The notes: generated by a model not told the origin, from the letters alone. Numbered from the stretch's first letter, positions 1 to 9,376 are shown. The stretch: DNA of 64,000 nucleotides from Sphingobacterium sp. SYP-B4668 (GCF_027627455.1 NZ_CP115483.1:2790001-2854000), one strand, 5' to 3'. A program made the numbers and translations.

Positions 1-837
1 CTGTTTCGCTTGTAGGATATGTGTACATAAAACGATGGTTAAAATGATAAATGATAGTATGAGTGCGGAAGCATACGCTCTACCTTGCACTTCTGGAATA
101 GGACTACTTAATTGAAAAAAAATAGCCAATGGCAGAGTAGCAGCCGGTTCATCAATATATTTTGGAAGATTATCGCTGAATCCAGAGGTTAGTAGCACCC
201 CGGCAACATCTCCTATAGAACGACCAAATGCAAGCAAGATAGCTGTTAGAATGCCTGGCTTGATATAACGGATGAAGATTTTAGCAACCTCCCAGCGGGT
301 CGTTCCCAAAGAGAGTGTTACATGTTTAAGGTCTCCAGGTATTGTTTTGATAAGCTCATCCACCGTACGTACCACGATTGGCAATGTCAAGAAGGTAATG
401 GTGATTATCCCGCCAAGTAGCGACGCCCGGATACCCATCCACACCATCAAGCTAAAAGCAACTGCCCCGTAGACAATGGAAGGTATGCCAAACAAAACGT
501 CAAAAAGCAGTTTTGATAGCCTGGACAACCTAGATCCAGCTCGGATATAGATATTCATATATATTGCAATAGGTACCCCAATAAGCGTAGCCAAGAAAGT
601 CGCGGCCCCTGCTAAATATAAAGAGCCCAATATCGCATTCAATACACCTCCCTCTTTGCCTATGTAAAATCCGCCTTGCGGTACCTGTGAAACCATTTCC
701 CAAGATAAGTAGGGTAGCCCCTTGTACAAGATTGTTCCCAATATGAAAAACAAGGAAGCCGTCACCGTCATTCCTGATAAACGCATAAACAATTTTGCAA
801 TGCGTTCTTTTAGAAGTCTTGTTTTGACACTAGCCAT
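1..837 (-). CDS. pstA: Phosphate ABC transporter permease PstA (partial, cut by left edge)
   Basis: Second membrane permease of the high-affinity phosphate ABC transporter, acting in the inner membrane. The frame starts at ATG 837 and is still open at base 1, so about 279 residues are visible and the C-terminus is missing. Several hydrophobic segments are evident, and the typical permease coupling loop (SLGTTRWEVAK followed by KPGI and FGRSIGDVAG) lies near residues 180-225. The start overlaps the end of pstC by 8 bases, which suggests translational coupling. pstB and phoU would be expected beyond the left edge (inference). Identification is firm from the loop and from the pstS-pstC-pstA order. 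Confidence 0.93.
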   Translation of the reverse strand, partial: MASVKTRLLKERIAKLFMRLSGMTVTASLFFILGTILYKGLPYLSWEMVSQVPQGGFYIGKEGGVLNAILGSLYLAGAATFLATLIGVPIAIYMNIYIRAGSRLSRLSKLLFDVLFGIPSIVYGAVAFSLMVWMGIRASLLGGIITITFLTLPIVVRTVDELIKTIPGDLKHVTLSLGTTRWEVAKIFIRYIKPGILTAILLAFGRSIGDVAGVLLTSGFSDNLPKYIDEPAATLPLAIFFQLSSPIPEVQGRAYASALILSFIILTIVLCTHILQAKQ

Positions 838-1726
838 TATATTTCCCTTCCAATTTATTCAAGATTAACCTAGATACTAGGTTGAACAATAATATAATCA
901 CGAATAGCAGCAACGCTGCAAACATCAAAGCCGAATCGTAAAGTGGTATCGACATCATTTCTCCAAAGTTATTTGCTATCAATGCAGGTATGGGATATCC
1001 AGCATCAAAGATTGAAGTTGGTATCTTAGGTACGTTACCACATACCATTAGCACCGCGATGGTCTCCCCAAAAGCTCTGGAAATAGCCAGTACCGCTGCA
1101 GCAATGATTCCAGGCTTTGCCTTTATCAAGGTCACATGTTGAATAGTCTCCCATTTTGTAGCGCCTAATGATAAAGACGCGGATTTCACCTCGTAAGGAA
1201 TCGTTTGCAACACCTCTACCATTATACTGATCATGATGGGGAATATCATGACAGCAAGCACAATACCTCCAGCCAATACACTATACCCAGATGTATGTAT
1301 ACCAAACATAGGCGCTATGTATTCCTGTATCGCTGGTACTACAAAAAGTACACCCCATACACCATATAGTACCGGTGGGATTGCTGCAAGAGTATTCACC
1401 AAGGGTAGCATCATATTTTTTAGCGATACCGTTGCATATTCTGTTAAGTATACAGCTGTCAAAATACATAGCGGCGTAGCAATTACCAATGCAATCATTG
1501 TCACGGACAATGTACCCATTATAAACGGCAGGAATCCAAAATCTCCCTTCATAGGTGACCACACTTTTTGGGTCAGTAAAGAGATGATATTGGTAGATTC
1601 AAATAACGGGATTGATTTGATGGACAATCCGATACCGATGAGCGCAACAATGGAAATCGACAAGATTAGCAGTACAAATGTCGATCGTTGTATAATTTTG
1701 TCTTTTAGAAGTCTACTATTGAACAT
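830..1726 (-). CDS. pstC: Phosphate ABC transporter permease PstC
   Basis: Inner-membrane permease that pairs with PstA to form the phosphate channel. It has 298 residues, close to the usual length, with about six hydrophobic segments beginning at residues 15-35. The ABC-coupling loop is visible as SLSLGATKWETI (about 184-195) followed by KPGI and SRAFGETIAV (about 216-225). The start at 1726 overlaps the 3' end of pstS by 11 bases and its stop overlaps pstA, so the three genes form one tightly coupled operon. No anomaly is seen. Confidence 0.95.
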   Translation of the reverse strand: MFNSRLLKDKIIQRSTFVLLILSISIVALIGIGLSIKSIPLFESTNIISLLTQKVWSPMKGDFGFLPFIMGTLSVTMIALVIATPLCILTAVYLTEYATVSLKNMMLPLVNTLAAIPPVLYGVWGVLFVVPAIQEYIAPMFGIHTSGYSVLAGGIVLAVMIFPIMISIMVEVLQTIPYEVKSASLSLGATKWETIQHVTLIKAKPGIIAAAVLAISRAFGETIAVLMVCGNVPKIPTSIFDAGYPIPALIANNFGEMMSIPLYDSALMFAALLLFVIILLFNLVSRLILNKLEGKYNG

Positions 1727-2699
1727 TTTGTATTTTTTTCAGTTCTATATCTACAACATCTTGATGAAGTGGCACATATCCATTTTCAAGCAAGATACTC
1801 TGGGATTGCTTTTCCAAAACAAAAGCGATGAATTTTCTAATTAATGCAGACTCCGGTTTGCCACGGGTCACAAAAGTTAGATTTCTAGAAGGAGGAGAGG
1901 GGTACCTACCCTTAGATACCGCCTCCGTTAGGTCGTCGATCGAGCGATAGAAGCTTTCTTCTTCATCAATTTTTCCATTTTCATTCAGATCCAAAGGCAG
2001 TACGTCTATATCCTTCGCGACCTTTTTCGTTTTAAGGTCATATACGTAGTTTATATTGTTAAATCCGATGGCATTTGGAGCATCCTTGATGGCTTGTGCA
2101 ATACCAGGGTCGCCGAATATCCCAACACCACTTAAGTCCTCTTGTTTATGCCCTAGGAAGTTTGCCCAAGTTTCAGCGGCTCCGGCAGCGTCAGAGCGCA
2201 CATAGATGGCTATAGGCTCCTTCGTCAACCTTGCATCTAGTTCATTCCATGTTTTATATTTTTTTAGTACAAAAAGATTCTCCAATTCAATCCTTGTCAC
2301 TCCTCGCTCCATGAGAATGGCGTAATTCGGATGGTTGCTATTGATGGTGCAGATCACAGCATCCTTTGCTACATGAATAGGATAAGCATGTCTTTCGATC
2401 TCCTGTGGATGCAAATCCCGAGACACTAATCCAATGTCGACCATTTCTGTTAGTGCATCTGCAATTCCTTTTCCTGCGCCACCTGCTGAAATGTTAAATC
2501 GTACGTGAGGATGTATTTTCTTGAAATCTTCACTCCACAAGACCACTAATGGATACAAAGCAAATGCACCTGAAACGGATATATTACCCTCATATCCTCT
2601 TTCCTCACTATATCCACTCTTGGTTTTCGGAGCACATGAATATAACACCAGTATCATTAACACACTATACAACAGTGTTTTACGAGCTATTTTATGCAT
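1716..2699 (-). CDS. pstS: Phosphate-binding lipoprotein PstS
   Basis: Periplasmic phosphate-binding component of the Pst transporter. It has 327 residues with an N-terminal hydrophobic segment ending in a lipobox (LYSC, lipidated Cys22), so it is probably membrane-tethered. The phosphate-binding loops are recognisable: SVSGAFALYP (41-50) and SAGGAGKGIADAL (71-83), followed by DIGLVSRDL. First gene of the operon, overlapping pstC. A TATATTTG -7 box at 2743-2750 on this strand lies about 45 bases upstream of the start. No clear Pho-type operator could be identified by eye. Confidence 0.93.
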   Translation of the reverse strand: MHKIARKTLLYSVLMILVLYSCAPKTKSGYSEERGYEGNISVSGAFALYPLVVLWSEDFKKIHPHVRFNISAGGAGKGIADALTEMVDIGLVSRDLHPQEIERHAYPIHVAKDAVICTINSNHPNYAILMERGVTRIELENLFVLKKYKTWNELDARLTKEPIAIYVRSDAAGAAETWANFLGHKQEDLSGVGIFGDPGIAQAIKDAPNAIGFNNINYVYDLKTKKVAKDIDVLPLDLNENGKIDEEESFYRSIDDLTEAVSKGRYPSPPSRNLTFVTRGKPESALIRKFIAFVLEKQSQSILLENGYVPLHQDVVDIELKKIQNVQ

Positions 2700-2742
2700 T
2701 TACTTAAAGTCTATAGAAGTAATCATGTATATTTTATAACGA

Positions 2743-2750
2743 CAAATATA
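2743..2750 (-). promoter_or_regulatory. Candidate -7 promoter element of pstSCA
   Basis: TATATTTG read on the minus strand matches the Bacteroidetes -7 consensus TAnnTTTG. It lies 44 bases upstream of the pstS start codon. No clear -33 TTTG is visible at the expected distance. It is back to back with a plus-strand -7 box at 2793-2800, so the 147-base gap holds two divergent promoters. Confidence 0.5.
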
Positions 2751-2792
2751 TATTAAATTGGTAGATATTATAGTTTTTATGATTTTTATTTT

Positions 2793-2800
2793 TAAATTTG
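2793..2800 (+). promoter_or_regulatory. Candidate -7 promoter element of the sulfate reduction operon
   Basis: TAAATTTG matches the TAnnTTTG consensus. Transcription would begin near 2807, giving a leader of about 40 bases before the sulfite reductase ATG at 2847. The -33 region has no obvious TTTG, which could mean an activator is needed (inference). Confidence 0.45.
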
Positions 2801-2846
2801 ATCCGTCGACACCAGTTTCGATAATTGAATAAATCAAAAAAAGGGT

Positions 2847-4949
2847 ATGCAAAGTTTCCGTACAGAATTAGAAAATCCAGTAGTGGAGCAGGAGATCATT
2901 GATCTTGAGAAGAAAATCCGACTTTTTAAAGAGGGCAAGGTGCCTGATGAAAAGTTTAGATCCTTAAGGTTAGCCAGAGGAATCTACGGCCAACGTCAGC
3001 CTGGCGTGCAAATGGTTCGTATTAAATTGCCTTTTGGAAAAGTTACGTTTAAGCAATTGACCAAGATAGCAGATGTTTCGGATGAATATGCAAGTCGCAA
3101 TCTTCATTTTACCACCAGGCAAGATATTCAAATCCATTACGTCAGTTTAGATCGCACGCCAGAGTTGTGGGCCAAACTTGCCGAGGATGATATTACATTG
3201 CGTGAGGCATGCGGCAATACAGTACGCAACGTGACCGCTTCGCCTACAGCTGGGATTGACCCAAAGGAGCCATTTGACGTCTCTCCTTACGCACATACCA
3301 CTTTTGAATATTTCTTAAGAAATCCAGTATGCGCAGAGATGGGACGTAAGTTTAAGATTTCTTTTTCTTCAAGCGAAGACGATACTGCATTCTCCTATAT
3401 CCATGACCTTGGATTCATTCCCAAAGTCAAGCATATCGATGGACAGGAGCATCGTGGATTCAAGGTTTTGTTAGGAGGAGGGTTAGGATCCCAGCCTTTT
3501 TTGGCCAGTGTTACCGAAGAATTTCTTCCCGAAGACGAACTGATTCCTTACATAGAGGCTTCATTACGTGTGTTTGACCGTCATGGCGAACGCAACAATA
3601 GAAATAAAGCGCGGTTTAAATACCTCATCCAAAAACTTGGTCTCGAAGAAGTACTTCAACTCATTGAAGCTGAAAAAATAGCCAATAAAGTGAAGCGTTA
3701 CGAGATTGACCGCACACGTATCATACAGCCGCAAGCTCCAAATACTGAGCTATTGGATATCTTGGACATGAGTAGTTCGGCAGCTTACACCGTTTGGAAA
3801 GAAACCAATACATTTTCGCAAAAACAAGAAGGGTATTTCGGGGTTTTTGTAAAGGTCTCCACTGGCGATCTTCCAACCGAAAAATCCCGTAAGCTCATCG
3901 CGGGTTTAGAAGGGCTTATTGCAGATGACATCAGGGTCACGCAGAATCAAGGTATCCTACTCAAATATGCGACTGAAAGATCTCTTCCTCACATCTTCAA
4001 TCTGCTGACAGCGTTAGATCTTGCATCTCCTGGCTTTGAAAGCACGGCCGATGTTACCACTTGCCCTGGCACAGATACGTGTAATCTGGGCATTTCCAAC
4101 AGTACAGAAATGGCTCGCGTTATCGAAGATTATATTCAAGAATTCCACCAAGATTTTATTTACAATCGTCGATTGAAAATCAAGATTTCGGGATGTATGA
4201 ATTCATGTGGGCAACATGGTCTTGCACACATTGGCTTTCATGGGAGCTCTGTCAAGGCCAATGGTAAAGTGGTGCCAGCAGCACAAGTGATGATAGGCGG
4301 AGGTACAATAGGTGATGGTCTCGGTAGAGTAGCTGAGCGAATTATCAAAGTGCCCACCAAAAGAGTACTGCATGTAGTTGACCTCGTACTTAATGACTAT
4401 AAGAAACAGACTGTAGAAGGCGAAGATTTCCATGATTATTACGATCGTCAGGGAAAGAATTATTTCTACACCCTACTCAAGCCATTAGCTGACTTGACCA
4501 CCTTGAGCGATGACGAATATATCGATTGGGGACATCAGGAGACCTTTGCAACTGCAATTGGAGTAGGGGAGTGCGCGGGGGTTGTAATTGATTTAGTCGC
4601 CACGCTCATTTATGAAGCGGAAGAAAAGATTACGTGGGCAAAAGCATCTTTTGAAGACGGGAAGTATGCCGATGCAATCTATCATGCATATAATGCATTT
4701 GTACAATGCGCAAAAGCACTTCTATTGGAAAAAGGAGTAAATGTCAGCACACAAAATGCAGTCATTCAGGAATTTGACACACATTTCGTTGAAAACAAAG
4801 AATATGATTTTGAGCCGAGTTTCGCTGAAATAGTGTTACAAATAAGTAAAAACGAACCCACACCGGAGTTTGCAAAAAAATACTTAGAAAAGTCTATTCT
4901 CTTTTTTAGCGAAGTGTATGCCCGAAAAAATCTTGTACAGGCAGACTAA
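2847..4949 (+). CDS. Sulfite (nitrite/sulfite-type) reductase with C-terminal HEPN-like domain
   Basis: Reduces sulfite to sulfide in the cytoplasm with a siroheme and a [4Fe-4S] cluster. The protein has 700 residues. Residues 1 to about 560 form the usual nitrite/sulfite reductase repeat (N-terminal half-domain with RQPGVQMVRIKLPFG, the HFTTRQDIQIHYV substrate region, then the siroheme half). The cluster cysteines are C406 and C412 (TCPGTDTCNLG) and C450 and C454 (GCMNSC). After a linker, residues of about 585-695 form a helical HEPN-like segment (WAKASFEDGKYADAIYHAYNAF). The usual HEPN RNase motif R-x(4-6)-H is not seen there. First gene of the operon with the siroheme genes and cysHDN. Substrate choice (sulfite over nitrite) is inferred from these neighbours. 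Confidence 0.92.
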   Translation: MQSFRTELENPVVEQEIIDLEKKIRLFKEGKVPDEKFRSLRLARGIYGQRQPGVQMVRIKLPFGKVTFKQLTKIADVSDEYASRNLHFTTRQDIQIHYVSLDRTPELWAKLAEDDITLREACGNTVRNVTASPTAGIDPKEPFDVSPYAHTTFEYFLRNPVCAEMGRKFKISFSSSEDDTAFSYIHDLGFIPKVKHIDGQEHRGFKVLLGGGLGSQPFLASVTEEFLPEDELIPYIEASLRVFDRHGERNNRNKARFKYLIQKLGLEEVLQLIEAEKIANKVKRYEIDRTRIIQPQAPNTELLDILDMSSSAAYTVWKETNTFSQKQEGYFGVFVKVSTGDLPTEKSRKLIAGLEGLIADDIRVTQNQGILLKYATERSLPHIFNLLTALDLASPGFESTADVTTCPGTDTCNLGISNSTEMARVIEDYIQEFHQDFIYNRRLKIKISGCMNSCGQHGLAHIGFHGSSVKANGKVVPAAQVMIGGGTIGDGLGRVAERIIKVPTKRVLHVVDLVLNDYKKQTVEGEDFHDYYDRQGKNYFYTLLKPLADLTTLSDDEYIDWGHQETFATAIGVGECAGVVIDLVATLIYEAEEKITWAKASFEDGKYADAIYHAYNAFVQCAKALLLEKGVNVSTQNAVIQEFDTHFVENKEYDFEPSFAEIVLQISKNEPTPEFAKKYLEKSILFFSEVYARKNLVQAD

Positions 4950-5087
4950 AATAAAAAAATGCGTATGCATACAGGCTTAATCTGTACAGCTGTCAAAAAA
5001 TAGATATAGACTAAAGGTGTAAATAATCGTCTAACTTTTATTTACGCCAGTCCTTAATAAGCCGATAAGGCGTTAATAAAGAATACA

Positions 5088-5846
5088 ATGAATACAAAAC
5101 CAAAGGTTACATTAGTAGGAGCTGGTCCTGGAGACCCAGATCTCATCAGCGTTAAAGGACTGAAGGCCATCGAGCGTGCGGATGTAATACTTTATGATGC
5201 GTTGATCAGCGGTGAGCTACTCGATCATGCAAAAGTAGATTGCGTCAAGATATATGTCGGAAAGCGCGCCGAACAGCTTTCATCGTCTCAGGACGAAATC
5301 AACAGTTTACTTGTTGATTATGCCCGACATTATGGCAATGTGGTCCGTTTGAAAGGTGGAGACCCCTTTGTCTTTGGGAGAGGTGGTGAAGAAATAGATT
5401 ACTTACGCAAACACAATATCGATACGGATGTCATTCCTGGAATTTCATCCTCCATTGGACTCACCGGTCTCCAACAAATTCCATTAACCTATAGAGGTAT
5501 AAGCGATAGTTTTTGGGTTATTACAGGATCCAGATCTGATGGTTCAATTTCTCCAGATCTCGATATCGCAGTACGTTCTAATGCCACGGTAGTCGTTCTA
5601 ATGGGATATGGCAAACTGAGAGAGATTGTCGCACTTTATCAACAAAATAATAGAGGTAATCTTCCAATCGCGCTGATCCAAAATGGATCATTACCCAACG
5701 AAAAAGTTGTGCTGGGTCGAATAGATAACATTCTAGACGAATCTCAGGAAAAAAGGGTTGGAGTACCTGCCATCATCATATTAGGGGAAGTGGTGGCCAA
5801 GCACCAAGAATTTAGCAGAATCAAACAACAGGCGTTAGCCCTTTAA
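5088..5846 (+). CDS. cobA: Uroporphyrinogen-III C-methyltransferase (SUMT)
   Basis: Transfers two methyl groups from S-adenosylmethionine to uroporphyrinogen III, giving precorrin-2, the first step to siroheme. It has 252 residues, the usual size of a stand-alone SUMT. Motifs visible are GAGPGDPDLIS (11-21), RLKGGDPFVFGRGGEE (87-102) and PGISSSIG (117-124). The region that usually reads IPLTHRG reads IPLTYRG here (132-137). The stop at 5844-5846 directly abuts the start of sirC. Its position behind the siroheme-dependent sulfite reductase explains its role: cofactor supply for that enzyme. Confidence 0.94.
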   Translation: MNTKPKVTLVGAGPGDPDLISVKGLKAIERADVILYDALISGELLDHAKVDCVKIYVGKRAEQLSSSQDEINSLLVDYARHYGNVVRLKGGDPFVFGRGGEEIDYLRKHNIDTDVIPGISSSIGLTGLQQIPLTYRGISDSFWVITGSRSDGSISPDLDIAVRSNATVVVLMGYGKLREIVALYQQNNRGNLPIALIQNGSLPNEKVVLGRIDNILDESQEKRVGVPAIIILGEVVAKHQEFSRIKQQALAL

Positions 5847-6428
5847 ATGAATACATTATTCCCCATATTTATTAAGCTGGATCAGGTCCAGACACTCTTG
5901 GTAGGGGGTGGGAATGTAGCGCTTGAAAAATTACAAGCACTGGTTCAGCAAAATTCGGCTGTCCAACTCACCATAGTAGCCAAAGAAGTGTCTACGGCAG
6001 TCCAGCTACTGGCCGAAGGGTACGCAGGTATAAATATCCAAGTGCGCGCCTTTAAATCTGCGGATTTAGATGGAAAGCAGTTGGTAATTGCGGCAACCAA
6101 TAATCCAGTACTTAACGAAGAGATAAGGGAATGCACCCGTGCCCGAAACATTCTTTTGAACGCAGCGGACAAACCCGATCTTTGCGATTTCTATCTAGGG
6201 TCTATCGTTCGTAAGGGAAATCTCAAGGTCGCAATTTCAACCAATGGCAAGTCGCCAACGATAGCCAAGCGACTCAAAGAGCTGTTGAATGAAGTTCTAC
6301 CGGAAGAAATCGACGAAACCTTAGAACTAATGAGCCAACTTCGAGACCGCTTGAAAGGAGATTTTGACGAAAAAGTAAGAACATTGAATGCCCATACCAA
6401 AAGTTTGATTGGAAAAGATGAAGATTAA
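5847..6428 (+). CDS. Precorrin-2 dehydrogenase / sirohydrochlorin ferrochelatase domain protein
   Basis: Completes siroheme by oxidising precorrin-2 with NAD+ and inserting iron, as in the N-terminal part of CysG or Met8p. It has 193 residues. The N-terminal Rossmann motif reads LLVGGGNVALEKL (17-29), and STNGKSPTIAKRLKE near residues 131-145 is the conserved segment of the family. The two steps, which CysG fuses with SUMT, are here split between two adjacent genes with no gap. The 3' end overlaps the start of cysH by 20 bases. Whether it also chelates iron cannot be told from sequence alone. Confidence 0.9.
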   Translation: MNTLFPIFIKLDQVQTLLVGGGNVALEKLQALVQQNSAVQLTIVAKEVSTAVQLLAEGYAGINIQVRAFKSADLDGKQLVIAATNNPVLNEEIRECTRARNILLNAADKPDLCDFYLGSIVRKGNLKVAISTNGKSPTIAKRLKELLNEVLPEEIDETLELMSQLRDRLKGDFDEKVRTLNAHTKSLIGKDED

Positions 6429-7119
6429 GGAACTAAAACAGAAATTGGAAGGTAAACAAGGAGTTGAATTACTCCAAGATATTTGTGCCCTTTTTCCGGG
6501 GCAGGTTGTTTTCTCGACCTCATTTGGCATCGAAGATCAAATTGTCACGGAATGGATAGGTCGAAATCATTTGGATATTAGGATATTTACCTTAGATACC
6601 GGCCGGCTATTCAAGGAAACGTACTCTTTGTGGAGTAGGACGCTCGAGCGCTTTTCAGTGCCCATCCATACATATGCGCCAAACCAAGATCTCTTAGAAG
6701 AGTTTGTGACACATAAAGGTCCAAACGCGTTTTACGAATCTGTGGACAACAGAAAGGAATGTTGTCATATTCGAAAGATCGAACCCTTACGACGCGCATT
6801 AAAAGGTTATCAGGTTTGGATTACGGGAATTCGGGCTGAGCAATCAGCCAATCGCCATGATATGGAATATATTGAATTTGATGAAAGCAATCAGATTATC
6901 AAAATACATCCATTATTTGATTGGACTTATGAAGCGGTAAGATCATATATCAAGGCCCAAAATATCCCCTACAATACACTGCACGACAAGGGATTTCCTA
7001 GCATTGGCTGCCAACCTTGTACAAGAGCCGTACAAGAAGGAGAGGACTTTAGAGCGGGGCGTTGGTGGTGGGAAGACCAAAGTAAGAAGGAGTGTGGATT
7101 ACATATTACAACAAAATAA
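6409..7119 (+). CDS. cysH: Adenylyl-sulfate (APS) reductase, iron-sulfur type
   Basis: Reduces activated sulfate to sulfite with thioredoxin. It has 236 residues. The cysteines that bind a [4Fe-4S] cluster in APS-type enzymes are present: the pair C118-C119 (KECCHIRK) and C201/C204 (GCQPC). The C-terminal catalytic Cys229 sits in the KKECGLH motif. PAPS-type enzymes lack the cluster cysteines, so APS is the likely substrate. This agrees with the absence of a cysC kinase gene. ATG 6409 is used here, and ATG 6418 (MKIKEL) is an equally plausible start. It overlaps the upstream gene, so translation is probably coupled. Confidence 0.93.
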   Translation: MEKMKIKELKQKLEGKQGVELLQDICALFPGQVVFSTSFGIEDQIVTEWIGRNHLDIRIFTLDTGRLFKETYSLWSRTLERFSVPIHTYAPNQDLLEEFVTHKGPNAFYESVDNRKECCHIRKIEPLRRALKGYQVWITGIRAEQSANRHDMEYIEFDESNQIIKIHPLFDWTYEAVRSYIKAQNIPYNTLHDKGFPSIGCQPCTRAVQEGEDFRAGRWWWEDQSKKECGLHITTK

Positions 7120-7136
7120 AAAAGTAGAATCGATTT

Positions 7137-8027
7137 ATGGATTATTTAGATCATTTGGAGGCTGAGGCCATTTATATCCTTCGTGAAGTAGCAGGTCAAT
7201 TTGAAAACCCCGCACTTTTATTCTCTGGAGGCAAAGATTCTATTACCCTGGTACATCTTGCAAAGAAAGCATTTAGACCAGGGCGGTTCCCGTTTCCATT
7301 GGTACATATTGACACGGGACACAACTTTCCTGAGACCATTGAATTTAGAGATTGGTTAGTAGAGCAATTGGGAGAAAAACTTATCGTAGGACATGTGCAA
7401 GAGAGCATAGATCAAGGTCGCGCTGTCGAACAAACGGGGAAAAATGCAAGTAGAAATGCTTTACAGACCGTTACCCTATTAGATACCATCGAAAAATACC
7501 AATTCGATGCCTGTATCGGAGGTGCTAGACGTGACGAAGAAAAAGCTCGAGCAAAAGAACGCATATTCTCTGTACGAGACGAATTTGGACAATGGGATCC
7601 AAAACGTCAACGTCCAGAATTATGGAACTTACTGAACGGAAAAATCAATAAAGGTGAAAATGTCCGTGTTTTTCCCATTTCCAATTGGACTGAGCTAGAC
7701 GTTTGGAACTATATCAAAAGGGAAAATATTGCCCTTCCGAGTATATACTTCAGCCACGAACGTGAGGTCATTACCAGAAATGGACAATTGATGGCCGCAG
7801 CACCTTTTATGGGAATAGATGATGAAGATAAAGTCGAAGTTAAATCCGTTCGTTTCAGAACAGTAGGTGACATAACTTGTACTGCTGCAGTAGATTCCAA
7901 AGCCGTTGAATTAGATGATATCATTGCCGAAATAAAAGCTTCCACGGTAAGCGAGCGTGGGGCTAGAATGGATGATAAAGTCTCAGAGGCTGCTATGGAA
8001 GAACGTAAAAAACAAGGCTATTTCTAG
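7137..8027 (+). CDS. cysD: Sulfate adenylyltransferase subunit 2 (ATP sulfurylase, CysD)
   Basis: Catalytic subunit that adenylates sulfate to APS in complex with CysN. It has 296 residues, normal for CysD. The PP-loop motif FSGGKDSI is at residues 29-36, and further family blocks include HIDTGHNFPE, GGARRDEEKARAKERIFS and the C-terminal RGARMDDK. It follows cysH by 17 bases and precedes cysN by 104 bases in the same operon. No unusual features. Confidence 0.95.
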   Translation: MDYLDHLEAEAIYILREVAGQFENPALLFSGGKDSITLVHLAKKAFRPGRFPFPLVHIDTGHNFPETIEFRDWLVEQLGEKLIVGHVQESIDQGRAVEQTGKNASRNALQTVTLLDTIEKYQFDACIGGARRDEEKARAKERIFSVRDEFGQWDPKRQRPELWNLLNGKINKGENVRVFPISNWTELDVWNYIKRENIALPSIYFSHEREVITRNGQLMAAAPFMGIDDEDKVEVKSVRFRTVGDITCTAAVDSKAVELDDIIAEIKASTVSERGARMDDKVSEAAMEERKKQGYF

Positions 8028-8131
8028 ATCTATAATAGCAAATACAAAGAGAAGTAGGTAACTAGATCAGGGTCATCCAAGCTTAGCAGCGACAGCATGG
8101 CCTTATTTAAGACTCAAGACTAACAAAAAGA

Positions 8132-9376
8132 ATGAATATACTCAAATTTATAACCGCTGGTTCTGTAGATGATGGAAAGAGCACCTTGATTGGTCGTTTA
8201 CTCTATGATACCAATTCGATATTGGACGACCAGCTGGAAGCTATACAAAAGGCAAACCGCAAAAACGATGACGGCACAGTTGATTTAGCTATTTTAACAG
8301 ATGGATTGAAAGCCGAACGCGAACAAGGAATTACCATCGATGTTGCTTATAAGTATTTTCAGACGGAGAAGCGCAAATTTATCATTGCCGACGCTCCTGG
8401 ACACATACAGTATACACGCAATATGGTTACAGGCGCGTCCAATTCAGACTTGATTATTGTACTGGTCGACGCGCGCAAAGGTATTATTGAGCAGACAAAG
8501 AGACATTCTTTTTTAGCAAAGTTGCTGTCGCTAAAGAAAGTACTGGTATGCGTCAATAAGATGGATATGGTGGATTATGAACAAGCTGTATTCGAAAATA
8601 TCAAACATGATTATGAGCAGTTAGCGGCCCAATTAGGTCTATCTGAGGTCGATTATATTCCCGTATCAGCTCTTCGAGGAGATAACATTGTAAATAGTTC
8701 TTCTTCAATGAATTGGTATACCGGACCTGCATTGTTAGATTATCTTGAGACTATTACATTTGAGCACAATAAATCCGAAAATTGGCGATTCCCTGTTCAA
8801 TGGATTGTGAGGCCTCAAACAGAAGATTTACATGACTATAGGGGTTACGCTGGTAGGGTAGTAGGCGAGGGGCTTTCCGTTGGAGACCGAGTACTCATTA
8901 TGCCCTCGGGAACTTCCAGCCGAATCGAATCCATAGAGCTGGCCGAAAATCAAATCAGTGAGGCTCAAGATGGCCAATCTGTTATTATACATTTGACTGA
9001 TGATGTAGATATCAGTCGGGGCGACATTATCGTATCGGCCGAAAATCCAGCTTTAGCTGAACGCAATCTTATTGCCAATATCTGTTGGTTTGATAATAAG
9101 CCTCTGGATACCAATCAAGTATATTTGCTACAAAATCACAGCAAGCTTACCAAAGTCAAGATTTACGAGATCGTACACAAAATCGATATCAATACACTTC
9201 AAAATCTATATAACGAGCCAATTGCTCTTAACGATGTTGGCAAAGTCTACATTAAGGCTGCTGAGGATATTATTTTTGACAAATCTTCTGACAACCCTGA
9301 AAATGCAAGAACAATTATCATAGATCCACGGACCAACTTGACCGTCGGCGCATTGATATTGGAAGACGTTGCATAA
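8132..9376 (+). CDS. cysN: Sulfate adenylyltransferase subunit 1 (GTPase CysN)
   Basis: Regulatory GTPase of the heterodimeric ATP sulfurylase, coupling GTP hydrolysis to APS synthesis. It has 414 residues. GTPase motifs are G1 GSVDDGKST (10-18), EREQGITI (62-69), G3 DAPGH (87-91) and G4 NKMD (142-145), followed by elongation-factor-like beta-barrel domains. It ends after those domains: there is no CysC (APS kinase) domain as in some CysNC fusions. This supports the APS-reductase route suggested by cysH. Last gene of the operon, followed by a strong hairpin at 9406-9455. Confidence 0.95.
   Translation: MNILKFITAGSVDDGKSTLIGRLLYDTNSILDDQLEAIQKANRKNDDGTVDLAILTDGLKAEREQGITIDVAYKYFQTEKRKFIIADAPGHIQYTRNMVTGASNSDLIIVLVDARKGIIEQTKRHSFLAKLLSLKKVLVCVNKMDMVDYEQAVFENIKHDYEQLAAQLGLSEVDYIPVSALRGDNIVNSSSSMNWYTGPALLDYLETITFEHNKSENWRFPVQWIVRPQTEDLHDYRGYAGRVVGEGLSVGDRVLIMPSGTSSRIESIELAENQISEAQDGQSVIIHLTDDVDISRGDIIVSAENPALAERNLIANICWFDNKPLDTNQVYLLQNHSKLTKVKIYEIVHKIDINTLQNLYNEPIALNDVGKVYIKAAEDIIFDKSSDNPENARTIIIDPRTNLTVGALILEDVA

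Noticed and set aside
1233..1844. Long plus-strand open frame of 203 codons across pstC and pstS
   Set aside because: It lies entirely antisense to two firmly identified transport genes and shows no domain or start signal.
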